A DNA stretch of 64,000 nt from Dactylonectria macrodidyma (GCA_020744425.1 JAGMUV010000014.1:992001-1056000), one strand, 5' to 3'. Positions 1 to 12,440 are shown, counted from the stretch's first letter. Made by a program: numbers and translations. Notes: generated by a model from the sequence alone, not told the origin.

Positions 1-915
1 TCGAGGACATCATCATCAATGATATTATGGACGACGACAAGCGGGAAATGGCCGCTATCGCAACCGTCCTGACCATGGTACAAAATCAACAGAACCAGCA
101 GCAGCATTCAGATGAGACCGAGGGCTCCGAAGAGGTATGAGAGCCCGGGAAACCAGAGATACTTGAACTTTCTGACACGGCTACAGTATGATTCAGAGTA
201 CGACTCTCTAGAGGAGGACTCGGAGTATGTGGATGAGCCAAATAGCGCGCCTGTGCCTAAGCAGGTTGTCGGGCGTCAAGCAGACACAAGGAAGAGGAGC
301 CACAGCCATTTGAAGGAAGAATCTCCATGTTCCATGCCCAAGGTTGACTCGCAAACTCAACTTGAACCCAGGAAACGGGTGTGTATGGACTCTCCATCAG
401 GATCGGGGCCAAGCAGCGTGGCCGTCCCCATGCCCAAGTTGGTGGTGACGGAAAAGCCCAAACCACTTCTCACGCCCGCGCAAGCCATTTGCCAGCTGGA
501 TTTCAAGGTCGCCGGGGCGTGGGACCTCGCGGCGGCCTTTTGCGACATCGGGGGACGGTTTGCACTCAACGCGACGGCGCAACATCTATCTATCGTCTGC
601 GCGCGCCTGCGCTCCTGCGCCTCAGATGCGCGGCACTACAACAGCTTGAGCAACGCGGAAAAGGATCATTTACTCTGGCGGTGGATCAACATAGAGAGGC
701 TGATTACCGAGTCAAAACGAGGAGAGATGACGATGCGAACCCTCCAAGGAAAAGTCGGCATGGCCAAGGATGTAAGGACGGCTCCGGTGCGCCCCCAGCC
801 GACTGTCACAGACACGAGGCTGAAAGCGGCTTCCGTCAAAAGGATCGACGCGAAACCGCAGGGCAAACTGGAGGACAGGGTGAAGCTGTGGCTGAACGAC
901 ATCAACGTGAACTAG
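1..915 (+). CDS. Hypothetical protein, 3' part only (5' end outside the window)
   Basis: I do not recognise this protein. The reading frame is open from the window edge (codons start at base 3), so the 5' end is missing. The first exon runs to 134 and is followed by an intron at 135-186 (52 nt, donor GTATGA, branch CTGAC, acceptor ACAG); coding resumes at 187 in a new frame and stops at 915. The intron is supported because the upstream frame would otherwise stop right after the donor, while the spliced frame joins two acidic, Ser/Tyr-rich stretches (HSDETEGSEE then YDSEYDSLEEDSEY). The rest has a basic, polar linker, a central part rich in Ala, Leu and Cys (about 490-700) and a basic tail. 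No catalytic motif is visible. The exon structure is an inference from splice signals. Confidence 0.7.
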
Positions 916-3450
916 CCGCATGGGCGAGAATGCATGGGCGAGATGCAGGTGACGGCATGCAAGAGGTGCAGGAGGCAGTTGATATGGCGATATAATCACA
1001 GTACAGCACGACGTTTGAGACGAATACTGAGATACCCCCCCACCCCCCCGGAGCATATATGGACATGGATGTTACGACTCAGTTGGATAGACCCTAGCGA
1101 TTTGATATTTCTTGTGTATGTAGACTTGGATATGGAATGCGACGATAGTGTCCGAATGAAGAGATCTGAGATGGATCATGTAGCCACAGACCACACACGA
1201 ATGTCACAGCAGATGCACGACAACGTCGTAGGCGCGAACCAAAGCCGGAGGCGGCCACATTGACCAGGTTTCTCTTGAGAAATCTGCAGCCTAAGAACTG
1301 GCTAAGTAGACGTGACGCTTGAAACGCCATGCGTGTGGGCTGCGGGTGGCGAGACCATTTGAGCCGGGCGGCCCTCCAAGACAAGAATAGCAGCCCGGGC
1401 CAATTGGGGCGGAAGTTTCATCCACTGGTCTGATGCCCGACGGCCAGGTCTTGAGTTTGATGCCCCTAGCGAAGAAGGTGGAGAGTTCGGTTTCAATGAA
1501 TGGACTGTCGAAACGGAAGAGATGGAAGAATCGTTGGAGCGGAGATGTGGGCGAGGCTGCCTTGCGCTACGAGGCTCTGCCGTCATTGTCTCACCTCATC
1601 TTGATCTTGTGGGCGCTCCATCATGCGGGCGATCCAATGGTGACAGCTTCGGTGCAGTTGCAGGCTTGACGGCCCGTTCAGAGTACGAGTACGGTGGTGG
1701 GCTAGCTGGGGCTAGCTGGCAAGAAGCGCTGAAAGTGTGACAGGATGGGCCATGGGTTGGCAGGATTAGAGTACCCCCAAGGCGTTCCATGGGTGCCACA
1801 GCGGCAGGATAAAAAGGGTCCAGAATCAAGATCGAGACGGGAGGAAAAAAAGGCCCCCACGTCGATGGTGTCGTTCGGCTAGGCCCCATCGTGGCCGGAT
1901 CAAGCCACCACCATCCAGCTGGGATTCAGCTCGTGCTGCAATCGCCATGCAGGTGCTCAGGAAAGTGTGTGAGAACAGGTTGGTGGTGTGCGCGGCCAAG
2001 CGGGACGTTAAGTCGTCTACAACCCGCTTGTAGCACGAACAACGTTTCTTGGGGTGGTTTTGCCACCCTGAGAGTGAGACAGAGTCAGTCTGCAGCACGT
2101 GGCAGTTGACTCTCCAGCGTTTTGTGAGGGAGCATCGCGCAGGCGTCAGAGACACGGCATTTTCCCGCTGTTTGAATGACGATCTGGGGGGTGATAATGT
2201 GGACGCACGCAGTTGGTACGTGGCTTGGAGGCGGAGGTGGCAGGACAAGCCACAGCTGCGGTGCTTGAGGCAACGAGCCACGGCTAAAGGACGCGACGAC
2301 ACGCAAGACGCACGCACTACGTAGGATGCAGCAGCGGCAGCACACACACACAGAATGTCACAATGTCGACCTGGGGCACAGAGAGCGGAGGAAGCTTGCC
2401 GAGTCTGGCAGGTCGCCCAGCGCAACATTCTCCCCCCTTCGCGGGTCCAACCCCGGTTTGCGTTGGATGACGGAGGTGCTTGGATATGACGTTTGCATGG
2501 GTTTCTGGGAGATGATGGGGGAACTGGTTTCCCGGCCAAAGAAGAGTGAGCTGGAGATTTTTCAACAACGAACCAGGACACACCAGGGGGGAGAGGTTGG
2601 AAACACAAAACACACCAAGCCCAGATCTAAGGCTCGGCGTCTTCGCTGCTTCGGCCCCTCCACCCTGCAAGGTCTCAAAGTCGGCAGATGCTCACTGCTT
2701 GCTGCGCATTGGTTCGTTGGCTTTTGCACCGCCCTCTGCCTCAGAGACCGCTACACCGCGAGATGCTGCAAGAGAGCAAAACAGCGTTGCGTTACCAACA
2801 ACAACCTAGGCTCCGCCGCCCCAGTCCAGTGGGCTGGTTGAGTTCAGAGCTTGTTCGCTGGTCACCCCTGGTCCATCTCCCGGGGGTGTCTCACAGTGGG
2901 AAGCTCCAGTGGGGTAAGGGGGGAGGAAGAAGGAGGGGCGCCTATTCTCGGTGGGCGAGTGGGTTGGGTTGGGGCGGTTTAGCAGGGTTTTAGCGCATCT
3001 GGGTCGCAGCACGCAGCACAGTAGCACCAACACGGGCTACCAGCCATATCCTAGAAAAACAAGGCAGAGAGCGTGCGGGAACAAGTGAGACCAACAACTG
3101 CAGGCTCTCTCTCGCTGCTCCTCCTCCAGGTTCTCGACTCTCAAGATCCATTCGTCTTCCTCCTTTTCTAGTCCATCCACCCCCCAGCCAAACCCTGTTC
3201 TTAGTTCCTCTCTTCTTGGACCTATTTCATCTTTTGTAGTTTTTCCTTTTTTCCTCTTGGATCGCCTGCCAACCGCGTCCAGCGCCTGTGCAATCCCCGT
3301 CGTCGTCATCGCATCGTATCCGTACCGCCTCGTCAAAGCCGCCGCCGAATCCGTCGTCCACCCACATGCCGCCGTGAACAGCGATCCCGCCTCGAATCTC
3401 TCCTCCCTCCTCCTCCTCCTCCCGCCTCTTTCCTCAATCATATACTCGCC
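916..3450. other. Intergenic, 2.5 kb, no gene seen; pyrimidine-rich leader at its right end
   Basis: No ORF here shows a recognisable domain or a credible splice pattern; a 260-codon minus-strand ORF (1826-2608) is compositionally a chance frame. The last 350 bases (about 3100-3450) are strongly C/T-rich, as is usual for the promoter-proximal region and 5' leader of a well expressed fungal gene, here the NIPA-type transporter starting at 3451. Confidence 0.6.
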
Positions 3451-5412
3451 ATGGACGAACTATTCGAAAGGAACGGCGTCTCTACCGGCGACTCTAGCGA
3501 CCGGCCAGGGTGGTATAAGGCTGTTGGCATAGGTCTGGCCATCGGCTCCGGTCTTTTCATTGGCGTCTCCTTCGTCCTCAAAAAGTTTGGCCTTTTGCGC
3601 GCCAACGAAAAATACAATGAGGTCGCTGGCGAAGGCTACGGCTACCTCAAGAACGGCTACTGGTGGGGAGGCATGATTCTCATGATTGTCGGCGAGATCT
3701 GCAACTTTGTCGCTTATGCCTTTACGGATGCCATTCTCGTCACACCCCTCGGCGCCTTGTCCGTCGTCATCACGACAATCCTATCGGCAATCTTCCTCAA
3801 AGAGCGGCTCAGCATGGTTGGAAAGGTCGCGTGCTTCCTCTGCATCGTAGGATCCGTCGTCATCGTTATGAATGCACCGCACACCTCGTCCGTCGCGGAC
3901 ATCCAGGACATGCAAAAATACGTCATTACCCCGGGCTTCCTGTCCTACACCGGTGTCATTATCGTCGGCTCCATTGCTACCGCCTTCTACGCTGGCCCTC
4001 GATGGGGTAACAAGAACATGCTTGTCTACATTTCCATCTGCAGCTGGATTGGCGGCTTGAGCGTCGTCTCGACCCAGGGCATTGGCGCTGCCATTATCGC
4101 CTGGATCGGCGGGAAACCCCAGTATAAGGAGTGGTTCTTCTGGGTCCTGTTCGTCTTTGTCATTGCGACACTACTGACGGAGATTATCTACCTCAATGTA
4201 GGCTCGAGATGTCATGTTGTATCGCGCAATTGCTAACTCTCGCCGTAGAAAGCTCTTAACATCTTCAATGCCGCCCTCGTAACACCCACCTACTACGTAT
4301 ACTTTACCAGCACCACCATTATAACATCCGCAATTCTGTTCCAGGGCTTCAAAGGCACCGTTTCGTCCATCGTCACAGTTGTCTTAGGTTTCTTGACTAT
4401 TTGCTCAGGGGTGGTATTACTACAGCTTTCAAAATCCGCAAAAGACGTACCAGATGCCGCAGTCTTTAGCGGCGACCTCGACCAGATCCAGACCATTGCG
4501 GAACAGGAACAGCCCGAGTCGGAACCAAAGGCTGATGCGATCCGCGGAACCGCCGCCATCATGCGCCAGATCTCCCAGCGACGATTGAGGATGCAGGCCG
4601 ACGAACTGAAGCGGATGCACGAAGAGAAGATGGCGATGGAGGCCATGGACCCCATCAGCGAGGACGGGCAACCCCAGTGGGAATTCGATGGCTTGAGACG
4701 ACGGAGGACTATGACTCTCGGAACCCACAGCACGCGCTCCGGAGCTCCGGGAACTCCGCGGCCAATATCTCCGCGCTACGCTGTTCCACCACGCACTCCT
4801 CAGGCTCATCCGCCACTGGGAATGTCGCACTTCCCGACAGACGATGAAGGCGACTACGAGGACAACGACCGAAGCACCATCTTTTCGAGCATCGCAGGCA
4901 CGATCCGAGGTCGAGCTAGAGGCCATACCAACACGTCGTCCCTGCTTCCGTATGACGAAGTACCCGACGCCAAGCTCCGCCACAGCCCCATGCATCCGCT
5001 TCCCCTGACGGAGATTACGGCCCCCCAGCAGAAGCCCGACGACGAATCCGATGCCTACTACGGCCCGACCCGAGCTCATGTCTTTGACCGCGAGGACACC
5101 GAGTACCGCGGCATGTCGGCCGGCAGCGGCCAGAGTCTCGCTCCGACGCCGCCGCCGCACGGAACCAGGCGTCAATTCTCTTTCCACAACGTTTTCCGCC
5201 GACCGGCCTCTTCGCGCGTTGAGGAACCGACCGAGGAGGAGCGAGTAGGGCTAGTCAAGGAGGACACAATCGACACCCAGGACAATCGCAGCCCGGAGAG
5301 GGAACAACGAAATCGTCGGGATTCCCGGGATCCCCGGGACTACCAAGATCACCGCGACCCGCTAGACCGCCAAGATCCCCGAGATCCTCCGACCAGGTCA
5401 GCGTTTCTCTGA
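3451..5412 (+). CDS. NIPA-type (DUF803) magnesium transporter, 636 aa, one intron
   Basis: Multi-pass membrane protein of the NIPA/DUF803 family, whose members transport Mg2+ at plasma or endosomal membranes. Exons 3451-4197 and 4249-5412; the 51-nt intron (donor GTAGGC, branch GCTAAC, acceptor GTAG) interrupts the conserved segment that reads YLN then KALNIFNAALVTPTYYVYF after splicing. The first about 330 residues hold hydrophobic segments typical of the family, including SFVLKKFGL near the N terminus and VTPLGALSVV. The remaining about 300 residues are a hydrophilic cytosolic tail with acidic, Pro-rich and Arg-rich patches, ending in an Arg/Asp/Pro low-complexity stretch (RDPRDYQDHRDP). 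The tail is long for the family. The annotated stop directly follows a GT (CAG/GTCAGC), so a further 3' intron and exon cannot be excluded. Family call is firm; the cation is inferred from the family. Confidence 0.92.
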
Positions 5413-6101
5413 AGCTTGAATTTGGATGACGAAAAGAGAGAGCAAAAAAAGATGCATCTGCATGGTGTTGCCGGCGTTTGGATGGAGGTTTTTCGTTTTT
5501 GCTTGGAAAGGGAAACATGACGATTGTACACGGTCACGGCCATCATTCCTACGACCCAATAGATTCTTTTCCGGTGGATGGAGCACGCGCCCATGGTCTA
5601 GGTGGCTGAGCGGTTGTGTGTATATGTATACCGAGGTGGGAGCTGCATGGAAGGAAGGACGGCGGACATTAGCAACGCGACATGAATCAAGATTAGCATT
5701 TAACTCGCATTTTATTGATTTAACCTATCTTACTGTGACGGTTGTCTGCAATTGTAATAATCCGGGATGGGGAAGCCTTCACATTTGGTAACATTACCAT
5801 CATATCCTCGATAAGAAGTTCGCCATGATATTTCTTTCCCGCTGACGTCTATCTCTGTAGTCAAAACAAGCATAGTTTCCTTATCCTAAACTCCACGCCA
5901 TGCAGGAAAGGCAAAAGGAAGCCTCTGATACGACCGCCATGCCATGCCTTCACCTGTTCCTTTTAACTCCGATGATAGAACCCAAAATGGTCATCAGACG
6001 CAGTACAGACGCAAAATCACACGCTCTTTCTCTGGGCAGGAGCAGTACAGACACAACACGAACACATGCGCTCCGTCTGTTTTCTCTTCCCGGCTCGGAC
6101 A
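5413..6101. other. Intergenic between convergent genes
   Basis: These 690 bases hold the 3' flanks of the NIPA-type gene (+) and the CHIP-type gene (-). No ORF, RNA gene or repeat is convincing. Confidence 0.6.
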
Positions 6102-7028
6102 TTACCAGTCCACGGCCCACCCGTTCTGCTCGAGGAACTCCTCGCACGCCTGCTTAAGTCCCAGGTTCGGCCGCAGCTCGCAGGGGAGGAGCGCCTCGCG
6201 CGTAAGGGGGTCACTCGGGTGGCGGCGGAGGTGCTCGAGGATGGAGGCGCGCTCGTAGGATTTCCCCGTCTTAGTCTGGTGATACCCGTGTTAGTCGAAC
6301 CGATGGACGGTAGCGCAAGGTGGAAGGGGGAGCTTACAATAACGGGATCGACCATGATGCCGAAGCTGATGTCGTCGATGGCCCACTCGGGCACCTCTCT
6401 GCGCTTCTCGGACTCTACTCGTGCGCGCTCGAAGACGTCCTTCAATCGCGCGATCTTGGCGTTGCCCTCGTCCTGTATCTCCTTCAACTCCTCCGGGGAC
6501 CCGGCTTCGGCCGTAGCGGTGTCGTTTTCAACCTCCAGCAACCTCAGCATCTCGGCCTCGAGCTCGCGGGTCTCGCGCAGGCGGCGGCGCTCGCGCTCGT
6601 CCCAGCGGGACTTTTTACAGCGGAGGACCAGGGCGGTGACGGCCTCAAGCGACTTGTCCCAGGCGGCGACGCAGAGAGCATGGGCGCGCAGAGCGCTGGC
6701 GAGTGCGGCGTCGTAGTCGCGCAGCTGGGCCTGGGCCATGGCCAGGTAGTAGTGGCCCTTGATGTTATCCGGGCTCAGCGCGAGGCATGTGTCGCAGTCA
6801 GAGATGACCGAGTCCCAGAGTTCCAGCTTGAGGCGGGCCATGGCACGGTTGGTGTAGAGCGCGGGGTTCTTGGAGTCGGCGATAATGCTGGTGGCGATTT
6901 AGTATACAGACAAGCTGCCATGGAGTCATGGACACTTACGCTTTAGAGTACAGGCTATCCGCACCGACATAGTCGCCAGCCCCGAAGCATCGGTTGCCCT
7001 CATTCTTCAATTCCAACGACTTCGACAT
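6102..7028 (-). CDS. CHIP: CHIP/STUB1-type TPR and U-box E3 ubiquitin ligase, 270 aa, two introns
   Basis: Co-chaperone ubiquitin ligase: the TPR domain binds the C terminus of Hsp70/Hsp90 and the U-box recruits an E2, marking chaperone clients for degradation in the cytosol. Exons on the minus strand are 7028-6940, 6887-6338 and 6275-6102, with introns of 52 nt (6888-6939) and 62 nt (6276-6337, branch CTAAC). The start is the ATG at 7028, giving MSKSLELKNEGNRCFGAGDY, a canonical first TPR helix. Three TPRs cover about residues 5-110, a charged helical linker follows to about 190, and the U-box occupies about 200-265 (WAIDDISFGIMVDPVI joined across intron 2 to TKTGKSYERASILEHLRRH, then DPLTREALLP). 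Length fits the family (human about 300). The second intron falls inside the U-box, so reading through it would destroy the ligase domain. Confidence is high. Confidence 0.94.
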
Positions 7029-8512
7029 GGCGGCAAGCCTTAGAACGGTGTCGTCGGAAAATGGGAAATATGCCAGAAAGATGGCGCGGGGAAAAAGAGG
7101 TGAAGAAACGGTGCTGTGTTGTCAGAACCAGGGGGATGGTCGTACAAAGAGAGCTAAAACAAGCCGAGACGCTGGGACTTAGGAGGAGGGGCTTCGGCCT
7201 TCGGGGAGCTCGGGACAGCACCACGCGACCAGTAGTAGAAATGCTCGAGAGTAATGGGATATGTATGAATGCGGTGTGCACAAGGAGTGCAAAATGCACG
7301 ATCCAACCAGGGAGTGCCAGCGGAAGAAGAGCAATGTAGGAATGAAGTTGGGGATGAGATGGCGGCCGGAGGCGAGGGGACGTTCTGATAGCATTTGTAC
7401 AGCCTGGCAGTACAGCAGCAGCAGGCCATCCCGTCGTTGAGGTAGTACCAATGGCAGTGAATCTGCTAAGGAAAGTGACTTCTGTACTCCGCCGTAACAG
7501 TTACAGCTGTCAACGGATCGGCAGTGGACCGGCTGCCAGCTGCCAAGGGTCCGTACCCCACCACGCCGGTACGTACCAGAAATTAGTCCCAACGAACACC
7601 GAAACCCTGGCGCTGGACTGATTGGATTTCTAAGCGCGACGGCCTTTCAATTAGAATGTTCGAGAAGCTGGCTGCCGGGGATTGTCTAGGGCGGGAAGAC
7701 ATGGGGACTTGTTACAGATTAGTTGCGAGTGCGACATGTCATCAAGGTGCTTCGACAAGTGGTTAGTTAGTTAGATCGCGTTGTTGCATGGGACTCAACT
7801 CATTACGGGAGACTCGGCATTCCCCAACCTATTCCGCCAGTTCCGTCCCAGATGATGCCATCCCGTTGAGGCTCGGCGGAAGAGAAACCTTAGTCTCCAA
7901 CAAGAACCTAGAATCTCCTCGGGATCAAGTTAACATGTCACAGGTATTAGAGGCAAATGATTCAATTTCTTGTATTGAGTTGAAGTTCCCGAAAAGCAAA
8001 CCCTATTGCAAGTCCTGTACGAAAGAAGACCGTGAACATTCATCGATTTCGAGCAACAAGCCCCATGTTCGTATTACCTAGGAGAAACCTCTCATGAATC
8101 GTAAAACCATATCCAGCAAAATCAAACAACCAAGCCCTTTACCGATGCTTCCCAAATTCAACCTTTCGCACAATATGTTGAAGCCCATATCCCTCGTGAA
8201 CCATTTGCCTGGAGCCGCAGATCGCAGAATCAAGTTCACAAGCCAAGTGTCGTAAATCGTAAAGCGTGGGCCGTAGCCGTATGTGCAAGTCTAAGTTGCC
8301 AAATGTTGTGTCGTCTCTCGTGGATCATTGGCCGTAGCCTAAAAGTTGCAAAATCAAGTTGCTAAGCCAAGTGTCGCAGAAGAAAGTTGCAAAGCCAAGT
8401 GCTGTCTCTCGTGAGTAGTCGGCCGGAGCAAAGTGTCGCAGAGGCAAGTTGCCAAATCAGAATCAGTGCATCTCAAATCGCAATTCTCGTATAAGTTGTT
8501 GTGAGTCGTCGT
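7029..8512. other. Intergenic: promoter of the CHIP-type gene and 3' flank of the P450
   Basis: About 1.5 kb. The left part is the upstream region of the CHIP-type gene. A 97-codon plus-strand ORF at 7788-8081 has no coding character. The right third (about 8225-8500) is a degenerate short-repeat patch, listed separately. Confidence 0.55.
8225..8500. repeat. Degenerate short tandem/interspersed repeats downstream of the P450
   Basis: Several near-identical words recur here: AAGTTGC followed by an A-rich trimer appears at least five times, AAGCCAAGTG three times, GGCCGTAGCC twice and TCTCTCGTG twice. The spacing is irregular (roughly 15 to 110 bases), so this is a decayed or shuffled minisatellite rather than a clean array. 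It lies directly after the P450 stop codon and may belong to its 3' UTR. No function can be read from it. Confidence 0.6.
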
Positions 8513-10317
8513 TCACAGCTCCACAAGCTTTACCTTGAGCTTGTTCTTGGGTCGTAAGGTAAAAGCGGGCGAAGCGTTCTCCGGGGGTTTCTCGCTGAGG
8601 GCCTCAATGTGGAACTGGCTGACCAACTCAACAATCATGGCCTTCATCTCGTTGAGAGTCAACTGCTTTCCGATGCACATGCGAGGTCCGTTGTGGAAAG
8701 TCTCGAAGGCGTAGGGGCTCGCGGCCAAGCCGGTCAGGTGGTCCCAGCGATCTGCGTCGAACTCGGTTGATTCAGGGCCCCAGACGGCCGGGTGCAGATT
8801 CATGACGGCGGGTGAGAGATGGAGGACGGTACCCTTGGGGATGACAACTCCGACGATGTCAATGTCGCGGATAGCCATTCGAGGGATGATAGCAACTGCG
8901 CAGTAGAGTCGGAGAACCTCGCGGATGAAGTTGTTCAGGAGTGGGAGCTTGTCGATGCCCTCGTGAGCGTCATCATCGGATCCATTCAGGCTGCTGATTT
9001 CGTCTCGTAGTCGCTGCTGGAGCTGGGGGCGGCGTGACAACACGTCGACAGCCCAGGTAACAGCACAAGCCGTAGTATCGGATCCAAGAATCATGAGGTT
9101 GACGGCCTGTGAAATGAAAAGTTAGCATGATGTTCAAAGGGAACAAGGGGTTAGGGGGACTCACATATTCGATGATTCGGTGCTCGTTCCAAGCTGGATC
9201 GGTGTGCTCTACCAGAACCTGGAGAGCGTCTTTGAAGTTGCCAGGCTTCACCTTTCCAGTGGCGAGTTCCTCGAGTCGGGCTTCGACGTGGGCTCGAATG
9301 AAGTCGCGAGCGGTCGTGCCAGAGTCGGTGTATTCCTCGAGTTCGCGAATGGGGATGTACTTTCGGATGGGGATGAGTGCGTTGAAGTAGTTGACAATTT
9401 GGCCGAAGTACGATGGTTGCATCAGAGCCGTGAAGTTGGTGGAGAGCGGCGAGCGGTTGGATTCGAGATGGTCGAAGTCTTGGCCAAAGGTGACAATTCC
9501 GATGACGTCTGTGATAGACTTCCAAATGGTTGACTCAACTGTGAAGGTTAGCTGTTAGTGTATTTGTTTCGGATGATGGAAGGGGGACAACTTACTCTCA
9601 ACAATTCCATCTCTGTTGCTCTTGCGGTGCAGAAGGTCGGCCCACTGCTTTGCTTTCTTCTGGACCATGGGCAGGGTTGCCTTGAGGTGAGGAATGGAGA
9701 AGATTCCTGCAACGAGTTAGAAAAGTCATTTGTTGGATGGAGTTAGGAATACTTACGCATGAGGGCTTCCTTGCGTTGCTTGTGAAGCTTGCCTTCATCA
9801 AAGGGAAGTCCATCACCGATAGTCTCGTGAGCGAAAGTCCGAGCCCAGCTGGGCTTGACGAAATGGGCGGCTTTGGTCTGAAGGATCTCCTTGTATGCTT
9901 GGATGCCGCTGACGAAGATGGTTTCGTGGTTGCCGAAGCCGAGATAGCGAATGAAGGGCGCGTCGGGAAACTGGCGAGACCACTCGGCGTAGAGGTGAGG
10001 GATCCAGGTAGTTTCAAAGAACTTGGCGGTCTGTCCAATGAAGAACTTGTTGTCCTAGTTTCCGTTAGCAGTCAACTCACGAGTGGAGAAGGGGAATGTG
10101 TTTGGAGTTAACTTACCTTGGGCCCAGCGAAGTGGCGAGTTGGGGAGACGTAGAAGGGATAGACGAAGCTGTTGTAGATGAAAGTGATGAGCATAATGGC
10201 GGCGAAAACAGCGTATCCGGTGGTCGTGATGATCGTGAGGTGAGTCAAGAATGACTGTAGAATCGTGGGCAGGAGGCTGAAGCAGCCGTGGCCTGCGCTG
10301 AGGAGTTGGCTTAGCAT
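8513..10317 (-). CDS. Cytochrome P450 monooxygenase, 525 aa, four introns
   Basis: Membrane-anchored heme monooxygenase. Exons (minus strand) are 10317-10117, 10054-9757, 9706-9596, 9538-9165 and 9106-8513; introns are 63, 50, 57 and 58 nt, and the exon sum is exactly 526 codons. The N terminus carries a hydrophobic ER anchor (about residues 25-50) followed by a Pro-containing hinge (FAGPK). The I-helix oxygen-binding motif reads LGSDTTA (about 335-341), the K-helix ExxR is EVLR, and the heme-binding loop is FHNGPRMCIG with the axial Cys near residue 472. All key residues are present, so it should be active. Substrate cannot be deduced. An MFS transporter and an alpha/beta hydrolase lie next to it, so a role in a small detoxification or secondary-metabolite group is possible but unproven. 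Confidence 0.95.
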
Positions 10318-12440
10318 CGTGAAGGAGATCGGCGAGTGGTAAAGCGAAGCCGCGAGTTGTTGAGTGTGATCGTGTGTGTAGGAAGTTATCTCTGTGTGAT
10401 GTGGGCTAGGAAAGCTGAAGTTATCGTGGATTCAGCAAAGTAGAAAAGTTGTGTGTGTGGTGAAGAAAAAGGAACAAGAAGAGGGAGGAAGGAAACTCAA
10501 GATGTAGGAAATTTATGTGGGTCCCTGATTGGCAGGAAGACATACAAGAAACTGGCAAACTAAGTGAACTTGGCAGCTGTCAAGCAGCTGTTCCGAGAGC
10601 GTCAAAATGCCATCGGGGCAGAGGGGGGAGAGGGTGGTGAACAGCTCTTGAACACTGGGTTGAAGCCGGGCCTGAATAGAGTAATCTGGCCCATTACTGT
10701 GTTCTCGTAGTAACCATCCCTTTGTATTCACAGTAACTAACTATCCGTGTGTTCGTAGAAATCCCCTTGCTGCAACGAAGGCACAACTCGCCCAAGTCAC
10801 AACTAGCAACAGACTTGAGACTGGAGTTGCAGCCTTTGTGGAAACTAATTCTTTTGGACAGCAAGAGCTCATGTGCTGTTTTCTACACACGTATGAACTA
10901 TCGAGTCAAGCCGGATGTGCAAAATATCGTGTTCCAGAGTCCAGAAACTGGCACGTCATTGCCGGTGGCATCGGCGACATCTACACCACAGCCACTAGGG
11001 TAAAAGCAACAGGATGCCCATTGCATGATCCATCCGCATTCTAGCCTTCTATTCGTGACTGAGAGATGCAGTGGCGTGGCGTGGCTGCGGGGGAGGCTGC
11101 GGGAGAGGCTTCGTGGCCCGACGAATTGCGATCGTGAAGTCGATGCGGCTCAGCGCCAACCGCAAGAGGCTGACCAGCAGAACAGGATTCGACGCCACGC
11201 TTCCAATCGTGCAATTTGAAACATCGAAAATCCTTCCCTCGAACACGGGCGTAACGAGTCGCAGCAGTCATTCTGGTTGGTTGCCGATGCAGTGTGGCCA
11301 TTGCGGCAGAGCGAACTTGGTCACAGGAGAACCTGTCTCACGAAAAGCTAACCTGGTGACTTAGAACAATTCCTGGAGCTACTATTGTCCTTCCCAGGCC
11401 TAATCAATGTTCGAAAGCTCGTGGCATTCATCGAGGCCAACTACTCCTACACAACGAACGTTGGTTTCGACGGTCTAGTGGGGCTGTCTTTGTTCTCCGC
11501 TTCGGTCTGGACAAGGATCACGAGAACATGGGTACAAGATCTCGCTGGATCTTGAACACGAGCTAACCTGGTGATGCTTTGCAGCTATGTTATCGCTGTA
11601 AAAGCCAGAGCCAAGGCATGTAATTAAGGTCTTACACCCAAGCCACATCAGCCTGCCCCTGGGAGTGAGGAATCGGCTCCGGGTGGGATTGGCGATGTCG
11701 AGACCAACACGACGGTTTGTCCAATGGTAGGCGCCGGGAGTCACAAATATAGACTGATGGAGACATATCTAAGCCACGTCCCACATGCATATCGCAACCA
11801 ACATCTATCGCAAGCAGCGTCCCATTAGCACGCCTTGCCGGAAAAATGGCCCTTCTTCCGCCTCCTCCTGCGCCCGCTCTGCCATTCTTTCCATCCTGAT
11901 AATGCCATTCATCCTAAAATCCACCCAATGATCCTCCTCTTCGATGCCACAAGGCGCAAGGATCCCATCACGGCCCGCTAACGCAGAGGTTGGGTCGTAA
12001 TGATGTTGCCTCATTCGTGACAAGCGTGCCAGCAAGGCTGACGGTGGATCTCTGGGCCCAACGAGGACATAAGTTTGAGAGATTGCACAGCGATTGCGAC
12101 ACCCGGCCGAATCCTTCGAGTAAGCCCATCACTGCTTATTGGACGGGAAAAAACCGTCGTTCTCGGGCCTTTGGTCGAGTCGACGTCAGATTATGCTTGC
12201 CTCCTTTGGGACTGATCCTCGTTGTAAGCTGATATCGGCTCACGCTTCGCTGGAGCGTCTGACCAGCTACCACCGGATCTAGCGGAGAATTAGAATCATG
12301 GATACGGCCGTTTCCTAATCAGGAATGCTTCTTTGGGGAGTTTATCAAGTTCTTAAACCCCTAGTGTTGGAGGTTTCCTTGCGTTGAAGATGCCGTTAGC
12401 TCTGCGTAGTTTGTAGCATCAAGAAATTTCGGTAGGCAAC
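10318..12440. other. Intergenic between divergent P450 and MFS genes
   Basis: These 2.1 kb separate the divergent P450 (-) and MFS transporter (+) and must hold both promoters. The only stretch with some coding character is a minus-strand frame at 11805-12035, listed separately. Otherwise I see no gene. Confidence 0.55.
11805..12035 (-). other. Possible coding fragment (about 75 codons), no start codon seen
   Basis: This minus-strand frame encodes an unusually protein-like stretch (LSRMRQHHYDPTSAL, then an acidic EEEDHW patch and a helix-like MERMAERAQEEAEEG). The frame is open for about 45 further codons upstream but lacks an ATG before a TGA. It could be the last exon of a small unannotated gene, a gene relic, or chance. 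No family is recognised. Confidence 0.3.

Noticed and set aside
1826..2608. 260-codon minus-strand ORF
   Set aside because: Composition is that of a chance frame in GC-rich intergenic DNA (scattered Cys, Arg, Ser and Pro, no domain), and overlapping ORFs of similar quality exist in other frames.
7788..8081. 97-codon ORF in the CHIP/P450 intergenic region
   Set aside because: No coding character beyond openness and no neighbours in frame to splice to.
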